A stretch of DNA of 61,617 nt from Streptomyces sp. AC550_RSS872 (GCF_019049285.1 NZ_JAGMUL010000195.1:1-61617); one strand, 5' to 3'; numbered from the stretch's first letter, positions 15,951 to 25,466 are shown. Translations and numbers: made by a program. The notes: generated by a model from the letters alone, not told the origin.

Positions 15951-17116
15951 GCGCCGGATCCTACGTCCGCCGTGGTCGCGGCGGCCGGGGCCCGGGCGAT
16001 CAGGCGGAAACCATGCCGGGTTCCGCCCGCCTCCAGGGTGCCGCCGGCCTTCGTCAGGCGTTCCGTCAGGCCCGTCAGGCCGTGACCGGGGCCGTTGCCC
16101 TGGTCGCCGGAGCCGTCGTCCTCGACGGAGAGTTCGACGGCGGGGCCGTCGAGGGTCTGGCGGCGCAGGAGTTCCACCGTGCAGCGCCGGGCGCCGCTGT
16201 GCCGTACGACGTTGGTGACCGCCTCGCGCAGCGCCCAGGCGAGGGCCGTCTCGCTGTCCTCGGGGACGCCGGAGAGGTCGGGCTCGGCGGGGAGTACGGC
16301 GGTCACCCCGGCCGCCGTCAGGGCGACCCTGACGCCTGCCAGTTCTGCCGCGAGGCGCGGGCGGCGGTAGCCCGACACCGCCTCGCGCACGTCGACCAGG
16401 GCCTGGCGGCTGACCTGCTCGATGTCGGCGACCTGCTGGGCCGCCTTTTCGGGGTGGGCGGGGAGCATACGGCCGGCGAGTTCGCTCTTCAGCGTGATCA
16501 GCGACAGCGAGTGTCCCAGCAGGTCGTGCAGATCGCGGGCGAGGCGCAATCGTTCCTCGTTGGCCGCGAGTTGGGCGACGGTGGCGCGGGCCTCACGCAA
16601 CTCGACGGTGGTACGGACCAGTTCACGGACGCCGGTCATGGAGAAGCCGCCGAGCAGGGCCGGGAAGAGCAGTCCGGACAGGAACGCCGCGCCGCCGGGG
16701 ACTGCGAGGGCGACCCCGGTCAGCAAGGCGGACGCGGCCGGGACGGTCCAGCGGGCGAGGTGAAACGGCAGGGCGGCGCCTGAGGAGATCGCCACGTACA
16801 CGAACAGGACGAGCCACTCGCGGCCGAGGGTGAGGGCGAGGACGGTCGACTGGGTGGCCAGGACCGCCACCGAGCCGAGCACGACGGCGTTGGTCTCGCC
16901 GCGTCCGGTGCGGAAGATCAGGGCGAAGTACCAGGCGACGAAGGCGACCAGGCCGATCCAGCCGAGGACGACGACACCGTCGCTGTGCCCGCCGTGCAGC
17001 AGGTCGCCCACCGGCGCGCTCAGGTAGGCGAGCCAGATCCCGATCCACAGGAACTTGACGGCCTTCTGCCTGCGGTTCTGCGGGCGCTGCCCGATCCCGA
17101 CCCCTGTGCCGCTCAC
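15947..17116 (-). CDS. DesK-like sensor histidine kinase (HisKA_3)
   Basis: A 389-residue membrane kinase. Four to six hydrophobic segments occupy about residues 20-165, with no large outer loop, so it probably senses the membrane itself as DesK/LiaS relatives do. The dimerisation/phospho-acceptor helix has LRLARDLHDLLGHSLSLI with the target His in the HDLLGHSL box. The HATPase domain has ALREAVTNVVRHSGA (N box) and VEDDGSGDQGNGPGHGLTGL (G boxes). GTG 17116 overlaps the permease stop as GTGA. It is coupled downstream to its regulator. Confidence 0.92.
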   Translation of the reverse strand: MSGTGVGIGQRPQNRRQKAVKFLWIGIWLAYLSAPVGDLLHGGHSDGVVVLGWIGLVAFVAWYFALIFRTGRGETNAVVLGSVAVLATQSTVLALTLGREWLVLFVYVAISSGAALPFHLARWTVPAASALLTGVALAVPGGAAFLSGLLFPALLGGFSMTGVRELVRTTVELREARATVAQLAANEERLRLARDLHDLLGHSLSLITLKSELAGRMLPAHPEKAAQQVADIEQVSRQALVDVREAVSGYRRPRLAAELAGVRVALTAAGVTAVLPAEPDLSGVPEDSETALAWALREAVTNVVRHSGARRCTVELLRRQTLDGPAVELSVEDDGSGDQGNGPGHGLTGLTERLTKAGGTLEAGGTRHGFRLIARAPAAATTADVGSGA

Positions 17117-17853
17117 GCCTTCAACGTGTCCTTCCGGTACAGCCAGGCCGCGCCGCCCGTGAACAGGGCGAAGGAGACGGCGAGGACGACGAGGTCCTTC
17201 GCGTGCGGGGCCTGGCTCTGTTCGATGGCCTGCCCGAGGGCAGCGTACGCGTGCGTGGGGACCCAGGCGGCGATGTCCTGGAGCCACTGCGGGAAGTCCG
17301 TCGTGGGCGACCACAGGCCGCCGAGCAGGGACATCCCGAAGTAGACGATCATCGTGATCGGGCGCACCGCGTCCCCGCTCGCTGAGTATCCGATCGCCAC
17401 CCCGAGCGCGGCGAAGACCAGGCTCCCGGCCCAGATCGCGCCGGTGAGCGCGAGCCACTGCCAGGCGTCGAGCCGTACGTCCTTCACCACGGCGGCGACG
17501 ACGAAGATGACGACGATGGACGGCAGGCTGACCACGGCGGCGCTCGCGGTCTTGGCGAACACGTACCCGCGGCCGGGCAGGGTCGTCAGCCGCAGCTGCC
17601 GTACCCAGCCGCTCTCGCGCTCCTTGGCTATGCGCTCGCTGTTGCCCATCAGGACGGCCGTCAGGGCGCCGAAGGAGGCCATCGAGACCATCATGTAGGT
17701 CGGCAGTGTCAGGCCGGTGCCGTCGACCTTCGTCGTGCTGTCGGCGCTGCCCGCGATCAGCAGGAACAGGATCGACGGGTAGACCACCGAGAAGAACAGG
17801 AACTTGCGGTTGCGCAGGGCGCGGGTGAGTTCCAGCCGGATCAGGCCCTTCAT
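17113..17853 (-). CDS. ABC-2 type exporter permease
   Basis: A 246-residue integral membrane protein with six predicted helices: an N-terminal RNRKFLFFSVVYPSILFLLI, a long cytoplasmic region with ERESGWVRQLRLTTLPG, then five more spans and a C-terminal short tail. This is the ABC-2 layout used for drug, lipid or antimicrobial-peptide export. It starts at ATG 17853 in an ATGA overlap with the ATPase and ends in a GTGA overlap with the kinase, so all four genes form one unit. Substrate unknown; the linked DesKR-like pair suggests response to membrane stress or an envelope-active compound. Confidence 0.9.
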   Translation of the reverse strand: MKGLIRLELTRALRNRKFLFFSVVYPSILFLLIAGSADSTTKVDGTGLTLPTYMMVSMASFGALTAVLMGNSERIAKERESGWVRQLRLTTLPGRGYVFAKTASAAVVSLPSIVVIFVVAAVVKDVRLDAWQWLALTGAIWAGSLVFAALGVAIGYSASGDAVRPITMIVYFGMSLLGGLWSPTTDFPQWLQDIAAWVPTHAYAALGQAIEQSQAPHAKDLVVLAVSFALFTGGAAWLYRKDTLKA

Positions 17854-18758
17854 GACGTGCGCGCCTCCTCGGCGGTGGTGATGGCGACGAAGGCCTGCTC
17901 AAGGCCGAGCCCGGCGACTTCGAGGTTGCGGGGGTAGAGGCCGAGGCCGTAGAGGGCGTGGACGGTCGCGTCGGCGTCGGCGGACTGGAGCCGGACCGTA
18001 CGGCCGGACACGTCGTAGGTGGTCAGGAAGGGCAGGTTGCGCAGTGCGGCCTCGTCGACCGGGCCGTCGGGCAGGTCGAAGGAGATCCTGCGGGCGCCCG
18101 CCTTCGCCTTGATCTCGGCCGCCGTGGCGTCGGCCAGGAGCCGGCCGCGGTGCAGGACGAGCACTCGGTCGGCGATGGCGTCGGCCTCCTCCAGGTAGTG
18201 CGTGGCGAACAGGACCGTACGGCCCTGGTCGGCCTGTTCGCGCATGGTGGCCCAGAAGGCCTGGCGGGTGGTGACGTCCATGCCGGTCGTCGGCTCGTCC
18301 AGGACGATCAGGTCGCTGTCGCCGGCGGTGGCGAGGGCGAAGCGGACGCGCTGGGCCTGACCGCCGGAGAGCTTGTCGACCCTGCGGTCGGCGATCTGGG
18401 TGACGCCGGCCCGGGCGAGGACCTCGGAGACGGGGTACGGCCGCGGATGCAGATCGCAGGCCAGCCGCACCAGCTCGGCCACCGTGACCTCGTCCATCAG
18501 TCCGCCGCTCTGGAGCATGGCCCCCACCCGCCCGGCGGCGATCGCCTCGCGCGGCTCGGTGCCGAAGAGGCCGATCGTGCCGCTGTCGGGCCGTTTGAGG
18601 CCGAGCAGCAGGTCGAGCGTGGTCGACTTGCCCGCCCCGTTCGGGCCCAGCAGGGCCACGGTCTCCCCCGGGTGCAGCGCGAGCGTCAGCCCGTCGACGG
18701 CGCGCACATCCCCGTAGCTCTTGGTCACCTGGTCGAATCCGACCACTGTCGTTGTCAT
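17850..18758 (-). CDS. ABC exporter ATP-binding protein (DrrA-like)
   Basis: A 302-residue nucleotide-binding subunit. Walker A is LLGPNGAGKSTTLDLLLGL, the Q loop MLQSGG, the signature KLSGGQAQRVRFALA and Walker B DLIVLDEPTTGMD, followed by the H-loop FATHYLEEAD. The C-terminal 80 residues are the extra domain common in DrrA/CcmA-type exporters. ATG 18758 has GGAG a few bases upstream. It is the first gene of the exporter/two-component operon. Confidence 0.93.
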   Translation of the reverse strand: MTTTVVGFDQVTKSYGDVRAVDGLTLALHPGETVALLGPNGAGKSTTLDLLLGLKRPDSGTIGLFGTEPREAIAAGRVGAMLQSGGLMDEVTVAELVRLACDLHPRPYPVSEVLARAGVTQIADRRVDKLSGGQAQRVRFALATAGDSDLIVLDEPTTGMDVTTRQAFWATMREQADQGRTVLFATHYLEEADAIADRVLVLHRGRLLADATAAEIKAKAGARRISFDLPDGPVDEAALRNLPFLTTYDVSGRTVRLQSADADATVHALYGLGLYPRNLEVAGLGLEQAFVAITTAEEARTS

Positions 18759-18843
18759 GTGCTCCAGGGTGGCCGCGCGGGCCCCCGGGCCGGCAGTGTC
18801 GGCGGTCCTGACTGCCGGATGACAGATGTCATACCGATCTTCT

Positions 18844-18890
18844 ACGGCGAGAGGGGGCACCCGGTCTCGCCGGGTGCCCCCTCTCGCCGT
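18844..18890. terminator. Perfect 21-bp hairpin terminator
   Basis: ACGGCGAGAGGGGGCACCCG starts the left arm (18844-18864), which pairs perfectly with 18870-18890 around a 5-base loop. It lies 13 bases beyond the stop of the collagen-like/VanW gene and just upstream of the exporter operon on the same strand, insulating the two. Confidence 0.9.
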
Positions 18891-18903
18891 ACGCGACGAA
18901 CCG

Positions 18904-21492
18904 CTAGCTGGGGTTCGTTTCGATGACCGCCACGCGGTTGGTCCTGCTCTTCAGCGCCTCACGCAGGGCGACGTAGACGTCCTGCGGTGTGACGGCCGTC
19001 TTCTTGCCGTTGGCCCGGGTGATGAGCACGCCGTCGAAGGCGCCGCCGTAGAGCTCCTTCAGCGCGGCCAGGTCGGGAGCGTCGACGAGCTTGCCGTTGA
19101 CCGCCTTGACCTTGAGGAACTTCCACAGGGACTTCTCCGGGCTCATGAGGACGGGGCTCGCCCCGGCCGCCTGGACCGTCACCTTGGCCGACATCGCCGG
19201 CTCCGCGAACTCCTTCATCATCCGGTCGACCTCGGCGTTCGGGACCGTCGGCTGCCGGGTCGTCGTCGGGACGGTCACCGGGTCGCTCGCACCGGTCTCG
19301 ACCTGGGTGCGGTAGGCCTGCTCGACCGCCTCGGTGGACTTGGCGACGTCGATGCCCTTGCCCGCCTTGCCGTAGACGGCGACGGCCTTGCCGGACTCGA
19401 ACTTGATCGTGCCGTCGGTCACCGAGCCGGAGCCGCCGGAGGCGTCCTCGAGGGCGGCGTGCAGTTTCTCCTCGTCGGTGGGCATGACCGGGTCGACGAC
19501 GCGGTGGTTGCCGAAGAGGGAGCCGATGACCGAGACCGGGTTGTAGTCGCTGGTCGCGGCCGCGCTGACGGTCTGCTGCATGTCGAACTGAAGCCCGGCC
19601 TTGTCCGGTTCCAGCGTCACCGTCCTGCCGCCCACGGACAGCTTCAGCGGCTTGCCCACCCGCTCGTCGAAGGCGTCGTTGAGCTTCTTGACCGCGTCGT
19701 CGCGGGTGCCGCCGCCGATGTCGACGCCGAGCACGGTGGTGCCCTTGGGCACGTCGGCGTGGGCCATCAGCAGGCCCGCGCCGTAGACGCCGCCCGCGAG
19801 GACGATCACTCCGCCGCCGACCAGCGCCAGCTTGTTGCGGCCCTTCTTCTTGGGCGCGCGGGAGGACTGGGTGTCCGACGAGCCGGTTTCGGGCAGCTTC
19901 GGGGGCGTGTGCGGCCCGGAGGGCTCGGTGCCGCCCGGCCCGAAGGGTCCGCTCTGGGCGCCGGAGGGCACGACGGGGATGCCGCTGGTGACGGTGTGGC
20001 CGGAGACGTTGTCGGCGACGCCGCCGTAGTGCGGGTTGCCGGGCTCGGGGGCCGGTTTCTGCGGGGTGAGGATCGCGGTGTCGTCGCTGAGCCCACCACC
20101 GGGGCCGTGGCCGGGGGCGTGCGGAGAGCCACCGGGGCCCGCGGGGCCGCCGGGGCCTGCGGAGATACCGGGACCGCCCGGGGCACCCGGACCGGAGGGA
20201 CCGGGAGAACCGCCGGGGCCGGAGGGACCGCCGGGGCCGCTGCCGGGGCCGCCAGGACCACCGGGACGGCTCGGACCTGCGGAGATACCGGGAGCACCCG
20301 GACCACCCGGACCGCCCGGACCGGCAGAAATGCCGGGGCCGACCGGGCCTCGCGGACCGCCCGGGCGGCCGTGCGCACCGGAACCACGCTGGCTTCCGGG
20401 GCCACCCGGGCCGCCGGGGCCGCCGAGTCCGCCCTGGCCGCCGCCCGCGACCGGCGGCACCGCCGGGCCGTCGCCGGTGACCGGGCCGGTCGTCGGGCCC
20501 GTGGGACCCTGTGGGCCGCCCTGGCCGCCGCGGCCGTTCGGGCCGTTGAAGTCGCTCGGGCCGCCGAAGTCGTCGAGGCCGTGGGGGGTGCCGAAGTCGT
20601 TCGGGGCGTCGAAGTCGTTCGGAGCGTTGAAGTCGGCGGACGGGTCGAAGCCGCCGGGGCCGCCCTGCGTGCCGTAACCGTTCTGGCCGCCTTGGCCGTT
20701 CTGGCCGTGCCGGCTGCCGCCGCCGTTGTCCGAGAAGTACGGCAGGTCGTCGCGGCGGGCCTCGTCGCCGGGGCGGGCGCCGTTGCCGTTGCCGCGCGGG
20801 CCGGCCGCCAGTGCCTCGGTCACGTCGAAGGAACCGGTGCCTCCGCCGTGTCCGGGAGCCACGGGGCCGCCGGTCGCGCCGGGGAGGCCCGCGCCGTTCG
20901 TGGCGCCGGGGCGGGAGCCGCCCGGGACGTTCATCGAGCCGACGACACCACCGGGCCGACCGGCACCGGAACCCGGACGCGCACCACCGGCGCTCGTCCC
21001 GGCGGAACCGCCCGCGCCGGGGCCCGAACCGCCGGGCAGACCGGCACCGTTGGAGGGCGTGCCGCCCTGACCGCCCTTGGGTGCGCCGGACTTGCGCGGC
21101 GCGAACCAGTCGCTCGTCTTCTCCCCCGCCTGCCCCGTGGGCTCGGCCGGGGGTTCCACGGTGCCCATGGACATGGAGGTGGCGGCGGACGGCGTCGGCG
21201 TCGGCGTCTCGGCGGGCGCGCCGGAGCCGGAGCCGGAGGCCTGCCCGTCGGCGTCGGCGACGGGCTGGCGTACGACCACGGGCGGAATGGGCCGCGATCC
21301 GGGGATGTTGATCCGGATCCGCGTCGTCAGCGTGGTCTCGGTTTTACGTTCCTCCGGCTGCGTGGCCGAACGGCCCGCGTCCGCACCGCTGTCGGAAGCC
21401 ATGGGGGTCCCGTACGGCGGCGTGCCCGAGGGGTATGCGGCTCCGCCGTGCCCGTTGGGCCCGGAGGACGGAGTGTCAGTTTCACGACTCAA
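18904..21492 (-). CDS. Collagen-like, membrane-anchored VanW/YoaR-type peptidoglycan-binding protein
   Basis: An 862-residue protein with three parts. Residues about 1-550 are low-complexity: Asn/Asp-Phe repeats (DFNAPNDFDAPNDFG) and a long Gly-Pro-rich collagen-like tract with GPGGPGGPG and PGISAGPG units. A single helix at about 555-577 (LALVGGGVIVLAGGVYGAGLL) follows the basic KKKGRNK stop, putting the collagen-like part in the cytoplasm. Residues 578-862 are an outer domain containing GTTVLGVDIGGGTRDDAVKKL and a second repeat, as in PG_binding_4 domains that accompany VanW. A VanW domain proper is not evident. TTG 21492 was chosen because GGGAG lies 8 bases upstream and other in-frame starts lack one. 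Confidence 0.75.
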   Translation of the reverse strand: MSRETDTPSSGPNGHGGAAYPSGTPPYGTPMASDSGADAGRSATQPEERKTETTLTTRIRINIPGSRPIPPVVVRQPVADADGQASGSGSGAPAETPTPTPSAATSMSMGTVEPPAEPTGQAGEKTSDWFAPRKSGAPKGGQGGTPSNGAGLPGGSGPGAGGSAGTSAGGARPGSGAGRPGGVVGSMNVPGGSRPGATNGAGLPGATGGPVAPGHGGGTGSFDVTEALAAGPRGNGNGARPGDEARRDDLPYFSDNGGGSRHGQNGQGGQNGYGTQGGPGGFDPSADFNAPNDFDAPNDFGTPHGLDDFGGPSDFNGPNGRGGQGGPQGPTGPTTGPVTGDGPAVPPVAGGGQGGLGGPGGPGGPGSQRGSGAHGRPGGPRGPVGPGISAGPGGPGGPGAPGISAGPSRPGGPGGPGSGPGGPSGPGGSPGPSGPGAPGGPGISAGPGGPAGPGGSPHAPGHGPGGGLSDDTAILTPQKPAPEPGNPHYGGVADNVSGHTVTSGIPVVPSGAQSGPFGPGGTEPSGPHTPPKLPETGSSDTQSSRAPKKKGRNKLALVGGGVIVLAGGVYGAGLLMAHADVPKGTTVLGVDIGGGTRDDAVKKLNDAFDERVGKPLKLSVGGRTVTLEPDKAGLQFDMQQTVSAAATSDYNPVSVIGSLFGNHRVVDPVMPTDEEKLHAALEDASGGSGSVTDGTIKFESGKAVAVYGKAGKGIDVAKSTEAVEQAYRTQVETGASDPVTVPTTTRQPTVPNAEVDRMMKEFAEPAMSAKVTVQAAGASPVLMSPEKSLWKFLKVKAVNGKLVDAPDLAALKELYGGAFDGVLITRANGKKTAVTPQDVYVALREALKSRTNRVAVIETNPS

Positions 21493-21651
21493 GGCAGGTT
21501 CTCCCGGTTGGCTCCGCCGCCGTTTCGACCCCATTGCTCCGGGCGGCTCGGCGGCGCGCACCACCATACTGGCCACTTCTGGCCCGTATCCCACGACCGC
21601 CTGGGAAACCCACACGGGACTCGCACGAGTGCGTAGTGGAGAAGTGGTACG

Positions 21652-22053
21652 TCACTTGCCAAGTCGGACCCCGTCGCCGCCAGGTTGCCGCACCGGGGCG
21701 AGGGTGGCACAGATCACAGCCACGGCCATGCCGCCGAGCAGGAAGAGATAGGACGCGGCTCCTGTGCCGAAGACGAAGTCGCCTTCCGGGCGGCTGGCGG
21801 TGAGCAGGATGACAGTGATCATCCAGCCGCCGGCGGATACGACGGCCCCGGCCCGGCTGCCCGTCGCGCGGGCGGCGCCCAGGCAGAGGCCCGCCTCACC
21901 GGCGAGCGCGAGCAACAGGCCGCCCGGGAACCAGGCGGGCTGTACCAGGGCCCCGGCCAGTGCGACGACCGCCCCGAGCACGAAGAGTCCGAGGTGGGCG
22001 AGGACACGCAGGGCGGAAGGCCGCTTCAGCGGCTGGGCGAGCATCGAGCTCAT
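21652..22053 (-). CDS. Small integral membrane protein next to mshB
   Basis: A 133-residue protein with four predicted membrane helices (for example LAHLGLFVLGAVVALAGALV and the C-terminal YLFLLGGMAVAVICATLAP). It matches the uncharacterised family found directly downstream of mshB in actinobacteria (position of Rv1171). No charged catalytic residues are conserved within the spans. ATG 22053 overlaps the mshB stop as ATGA, so it is translated from the same message. A role linked to mycothiol is suggested only by context. Confidence 0.75.
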   Translation of the reverse strand: MSSMLAQPLKRPSALRVLAHLGLFVLGAVVALAGALVQPAWFPGGLLLALAGEAGLCLGAARATGSRAGAVVSAGGWMITVILLTASRPEGDFVFGTGAASYLFLLGGMAVAVICATLAPVRQPGGDGVRLGK

Positions 22054-22934
22054 GACGCCTCCCCGAGGGTCACTCCGGCGAACAGGTCGGTCTCCGTCTC
22101 GGCCCCCGGCTCCGTCGTTCTCTCTCCGCGTACCAACTCGTAGTACTCGGTGGTGAAGAGGGGTTGCGCGAGTTCGTTGGAGAGCGCGAAGTACGGCGTG
22201 GTCGGCTCGGCCACCTCGATCTGGGTGGCGTGCGCCCGCATCGCGGCGGCCTTGGCGGTGGCGTGCGCGGTGCCGTCGATCACGGTGGTGATCCGCTGGT
22301 CGTCGACTACGCCCGGGACGTCGGCGACGGAGGCCGCCTTGCCGAACGGCAGCCCGGGCAGATCCACCTGAAGTCGGGCGAAGGCCTCGTCGGCGACCGT
22401 GCGCGGGACGCGGTTCCAGTAGACCTTGGGGATCCGCCAGCCGGCGTCGTCGGCCAGCTCGGCCGCGCGCATGGCGATGCGGTGGGCCTGGATGTGGTCG
22501 GGGTGGCCGTAGCCGCCGTCGGGGTCGTAGGTGACCAGGACCTGGGGGCGTACCTCCAGGATCACCTCGACGAGCTCGCGGGCCGCCTCGTCGACGTCGG
22601 CCTGCCACAGACTGGCCGGGTCGTCGTTGTCGGCGATGCCCATCATCCCGGAGTCCTCGTAGCGGCCCTTGCCGCCGAGGAGACGGAAGTCCTCGACGCC
22701 GAGCTCGCGCATGGCGGCCGTGAGCTCACCCAGGCGGTGTTCGCCGAGCGCGGTGCCGGTCAGGTGCCGGAGCTCGGGGGGAATGACCTCGCCGTGCTCA
22801 CCGAGGGTGCAGGTGACCAGGGTCACCCGGGCACCCTCGGCCGCGTACTTGGCCATGGTGGCGCCGTTGTTGATCGACTCGTCGTCCGGATGCGCGTGCA
22901 CCAGGAGCAGACGCCGGTCGGGCAGTTCCGTCAT
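22050..22934 (-). CDS. mshB: N-acetyl-GlcN-inositol deacetylase of mycothiol biosynthesis
   Basis: A 294-residue zinc-dependent deacetylase of the PIG-L/LmbE family. It removes acetate from GlcNAc-inositol, the second biochemical step of mycothiol synthesis. LLVHAHPDDES near residue 10 supplies the His/Asp/Asp metal and base residues, and DGGYGHPDHIQAHR supplies the third His ligand. Full MshB length including the C-terminal TPYFALSNELAQPLF region. Start ATG 22934 (MTELPDRR). Overlaps the small membrane protein gene downstream. Other msh genes are not in the window. Confidence 0.93.
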   Translation of the reverse strand: MTELPDRRLLLVHAHPDDESINNGATMAKYAAEGARVTLVTCTLGEHGEVIPPELRHLTGTALGEHRLGELTAAMRELGVEDFRLLGGKGRYEDSGMMGIADNDDPASLWQADVDEAARELVEVILEVRPQVLVTYDPDGGYGHPDHIQAHRIAMRAAELADDAGWRIPKVYWNRVPRTVADEAFARLQVDLPGLPFGKAASVADVPGVVDDQRITTVIDGTAHATAKAAAMRAHATQIEVAEPTTPYFALSNELAQPLFTTEYYELVRGERTTEPGAETETDLFAGVTLGEAS

Positions 22935-22980
22935 GGGCACCACCCTACGAGGCGCCACCGACAGCGCCGCGCGGCGTCGC

Positions 22981-23175
22981 TCAGAACTTGATGCTGCCGA
23001 TCATGCCCGCGATGTTCGTCGTCAGCTCGCTGATGGTGGGAGCGACCGTCGACGACGCCAGGTAGAAGCCGAGCAGCATGCAGACCACCGCGTGACCCGC
23101 CTTCAGTCCTGATTTCTTGATCAGCAGGAAGACGATGATCGCCAGCAGCACCACCGCCGAAATCGAGAGTGCCAC
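22981..23175 (-). CDS. 64-residue two-helix membrane protein
   Basis: A short hydrophobic protein: helix 1 about residues 5-22 (ISAVVLLAIIVFLLIK), a KSGLK turn, helix 2 about 27-45 (AVVCMLLGFYLASSTVAP), then an amphipathic tail. GTG 23175 is preceded by a textbook GGAGGTGA at the right distance, which argues that it is real. Relatives are widespread in Streptomyces but have no known function. It lies 46 bases upstream of mshB and may share its transcript. Confidence 0.7.
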   Translation of the reverse strand: MALSISAVVLLAIIVFLLIKKSGLKAGHAVVCMLLGFYLASSTVAPTISELTTNIAGMIGSIKF

Positions 23176-23351
23176 GGCGGTTCACCTCCAAGAATCCCAG
23201 GGGCGGGGGGTCGGACTATGGGGGCAGATAAATCCATGCAGCAGCCAGCAGGTTCATACCCACTTGGCGCTTGTGATCATAACTATCCGTCCGTGCGCAT
23301 CGATCGGCGCACAGCCGCACAAGGGGGCGCACTGGCCAATATGGTCAGGGC

Positions 23352-25466
23352 ATGACGAACGAGCCTGTCTCCTTCCCCCGCCGGCACGCCCGCACCCAGA
23401 GGTTCACGCTCGGCGCGCCGCGCGCGTTCGCGGTGGCGCCCGACGGTTCCCGTGTCGTGTTCCTGCGCTCCAGCTCCGGTACGGATCCGGCGAGTTCGCT
23501 GTGGGTGCTCGACACGGCGGACGGCCAGGAGCGCGTGGCGGCCGACCCGCGCGCCCTGCTGGGCGGCGCCTCCGAGGACCTCTCGGCCGAGGAGCGGGCG
23601 CGGCGCGAGCGCAGCCGTGAGGGCGGCGCCGGCATCGTCGCCCAGGCCACCGACGCGGCTGTCGAATTGGCGTCCTTCGCCTTGTCAGGGCGGCTTTTCA
23701 CGGCCGAGCTGCGGGCCGGTACGGCGCGTGAACTCCCGGTCCCCGGGCCGGTGATCGACCCGCGCCCCTCCCCCGACGGACGGCACATCGCGTACGTCGC
23801 GCAGGGCGCACTCAGGGTGGTCGGGGCCGAGGGAGAGGGCGACCGTGCGCTCGCCGAGCCGGAGTCGGACGGGGTGACGTACGGACTGGCCGAGTTCATC
23901 GCCGCCGAGGAGATGGGGCGCCACCGGGGCTTCTGGTGGGGTCCGGAGTCGGACTCGCTGCTGGTGGCGCGCGCGGACGACACACCGGTGCGCCGGTGGT
24001 GGATCGCCGATCCGGCGCGTCCCGAGCGCGAGCCGCAGCAGGTGGCGTACCCGGCGGCGGGGACGGCGAACGCGGAGGTACGGCTGTTCGTGATCGGTCT
24101 CGACGGGGTGCGCACGGAGGTCGCGTGGGACCGGGCGCGGTACCCGTATCTGGCGCGAGTGCACTGGTCAGCGGCGGGTGCGCCGCTGCTGCTCGTACAA
24201 GCGCGCGATCAGCGCAGTCAGCTGTTCCTGGCCGTGGACCCGGCGACCGGGGCGACCCGGATGGTGCACGCGGACGAAGATCCACAATGGCTGGAACTTT
24301 TCCCTGGCGTGCCCTGCTGGAGCCCTTCCGGACACCTCGTGCGCATCGCCGACGAGGGCGGGGCGCGGGTGCTCACGGTGGGCGAACGTCCGTTGACCGG
24401 GCCGCAGTTGCATGTCCGGGCGGTCCTCGACGTCTCCGACGACGACGTGCTGATCTCGGCGTCGGCGGGCGAGGGTGCGGCGGAGCCCGAGATCGGTGAA
24501 GTGCATGTGTACCGGGTGAACGAGCTCGGCATGGAGCGCGTGTCACAGGAGCCCGGCGTGCATTCGGCGGTGCGCGCCGGGGGCGTGACAGTGCTGGTGT
24601 CCCATACGCCGGATCGGCCCGGGGCCCAGGTCCGGGTACTGCGCGACGGGAAGCAGACGGCGGCGGTCCGGTCGTATGCCGAAGATCCCGGTTTGACCCC
24701 GCGCGTGACCCTCACCGAAGGGGGCGCACGGCGAATCCCGTGCGCCGTGCTTATGCCTCGGGACTACGCCGGTGACACGCCGCTCCCGGTTTTGCTGGAT
24801 CCCTACGGGGGACCGCACGCCTCCCGGGTGGTCGCCGCGCACAACGCGTACCTGACCTCGCAGTGGTTCGCCGACCAGGGGTTCGCGGTGATCGTCGCGG
24901 ACGGGCGCGGGACACCGGGGCGCTCGCCCGCCTGGGAGAAGGCCGTCAAGGACGACATCGCGGCGATCGTGGTGCAGGACCAGGTCGACGCTCTGCACGC
25001 GCTCGCCGAGCGGTTCCCGCTCGATCTGACCCGCGTGGCCATCCGGGGCTGGTCCTTCGGCGGCTATCTGGCAGGGCTCGCCGCGCTGCGCCGCCCGGAT
25101 GTCTTCCACGCGGCGGTGGTCGGCGCGCCGGTCACCGACCTGCGCCTGTACGACACCCACTACCAGGAGCGGTACGTCGGACACCCCGACGAGCAGCCGG
25201 AGGTCTACCGCCGCAACTCACTGATCGACGACACGGGGCTGGTGGACCCGGCCGAACCGCACCGCCCGATGATGATCGTCCACGGCCTCGCCGACGACAA
25301 CGTGGTCGTCGCCCACTCCCTGCGCCTGTCCTCGGCCCTGCTTGCCGCCGGCCGTCCGCACGAGGTGCTGCCGCTGTCCGGCGTCACGCACATGACCCCG
25401 CAGGAAGCGGTCGCGGAGAACCTGCTGCTGCTTCAGCTGGACTTCCTACAGCGGTCCCTGACATAG
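23352..25466 (+). CDS. S9 family prolyl oligopeptidase / dipeptidyl peptidase IV-like
   Basis: A 704-residue cytoplasmic serine peptidase. Residues 1-430 form a beta-propeller of the DPP-IV type; residues about 450-704 are the alpha/beta-hydrolase. The nucleophile is Ser568 in GWSFGGY, the acid is the Asp in HGLADDNVV and the base the His in GVTHMT. VLLDPYGGPHA is the usual hydrolase start. No signal peptide. It lies tail-to-tail with the first oligopeptide importer, so it may trim imported peptides; that is inference from context. ATG 23352 follows an AT-richer promoter-like stretch, and its ribosome site is modest (CAGGGC). Confidence 0.92.
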   Translation: MTNEPVSFPRRHARTQRFTLGAPRAFAVAPDGSRVVFLRSSSGTDPASSLWVLDTADGQERVAADPRALLGGASEDLSAEERARRERSREGGAGIVAQATDAAVELASFALSGRLFTAELRAGTARELPVPGPVIDPRPSPDGRHIAYVAQGALRVVGAEGEGDRALAEPESDGVTYGLAEFIAAEEMGRHRGFWWGPESDSLLVARADDTPVRRWWIADPARPEREPQQVAYPAAGTANAEVRLFVIGLDGVRTEVAWDRARYPYLARVHWSAAGAPLLLVQARDQRSQLFLAVDPATGATRMVHADEDPQWLELFPGVPCWSPSGHLVRIADEGGARVLTVGERPLTGPQLHVRAVLDVSDDDVLISASAGEGAAEPEIGEVHVYRVNELGMERVSQEPGVHSAVRAGGVTVLVSHTPDRPGAQVRVLRDGKQTAAVRSYAEDPGLTPRVTLTEGGARRIPCAVLMPRDYAGDTPLPVLLDPYGGPHASRVVAAHNAYLTSQWFADQGFAVIVADGRGTPGRSPAWEKAVKDDIAAIVVQDQVDALHALAERFPLDLTRVAIRGWSFGGYLAGLAALRRPDVFHAAVVGAPVTDLRLYDTHYQERYVGHPDEQPEVYRRNSLIDDTGLVDPAEPHRPMMIVHGLADDNVVVAHSLRLSSALLAAGRPHEVLPLSGVTHMTPQEAVAENLLLLQLDFLQRSLT

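Noticed and set aside
18826..21636. A 936-codon plus-strand open frame opposite the collagen-like gene
   Set aside because: It is the GC-rich shadow of the Gly/Pro repeats, with Ala/Gly/Arg composition, no ribosome site and no domain; the minus-strand frame has membrane and wall-binding signatures.
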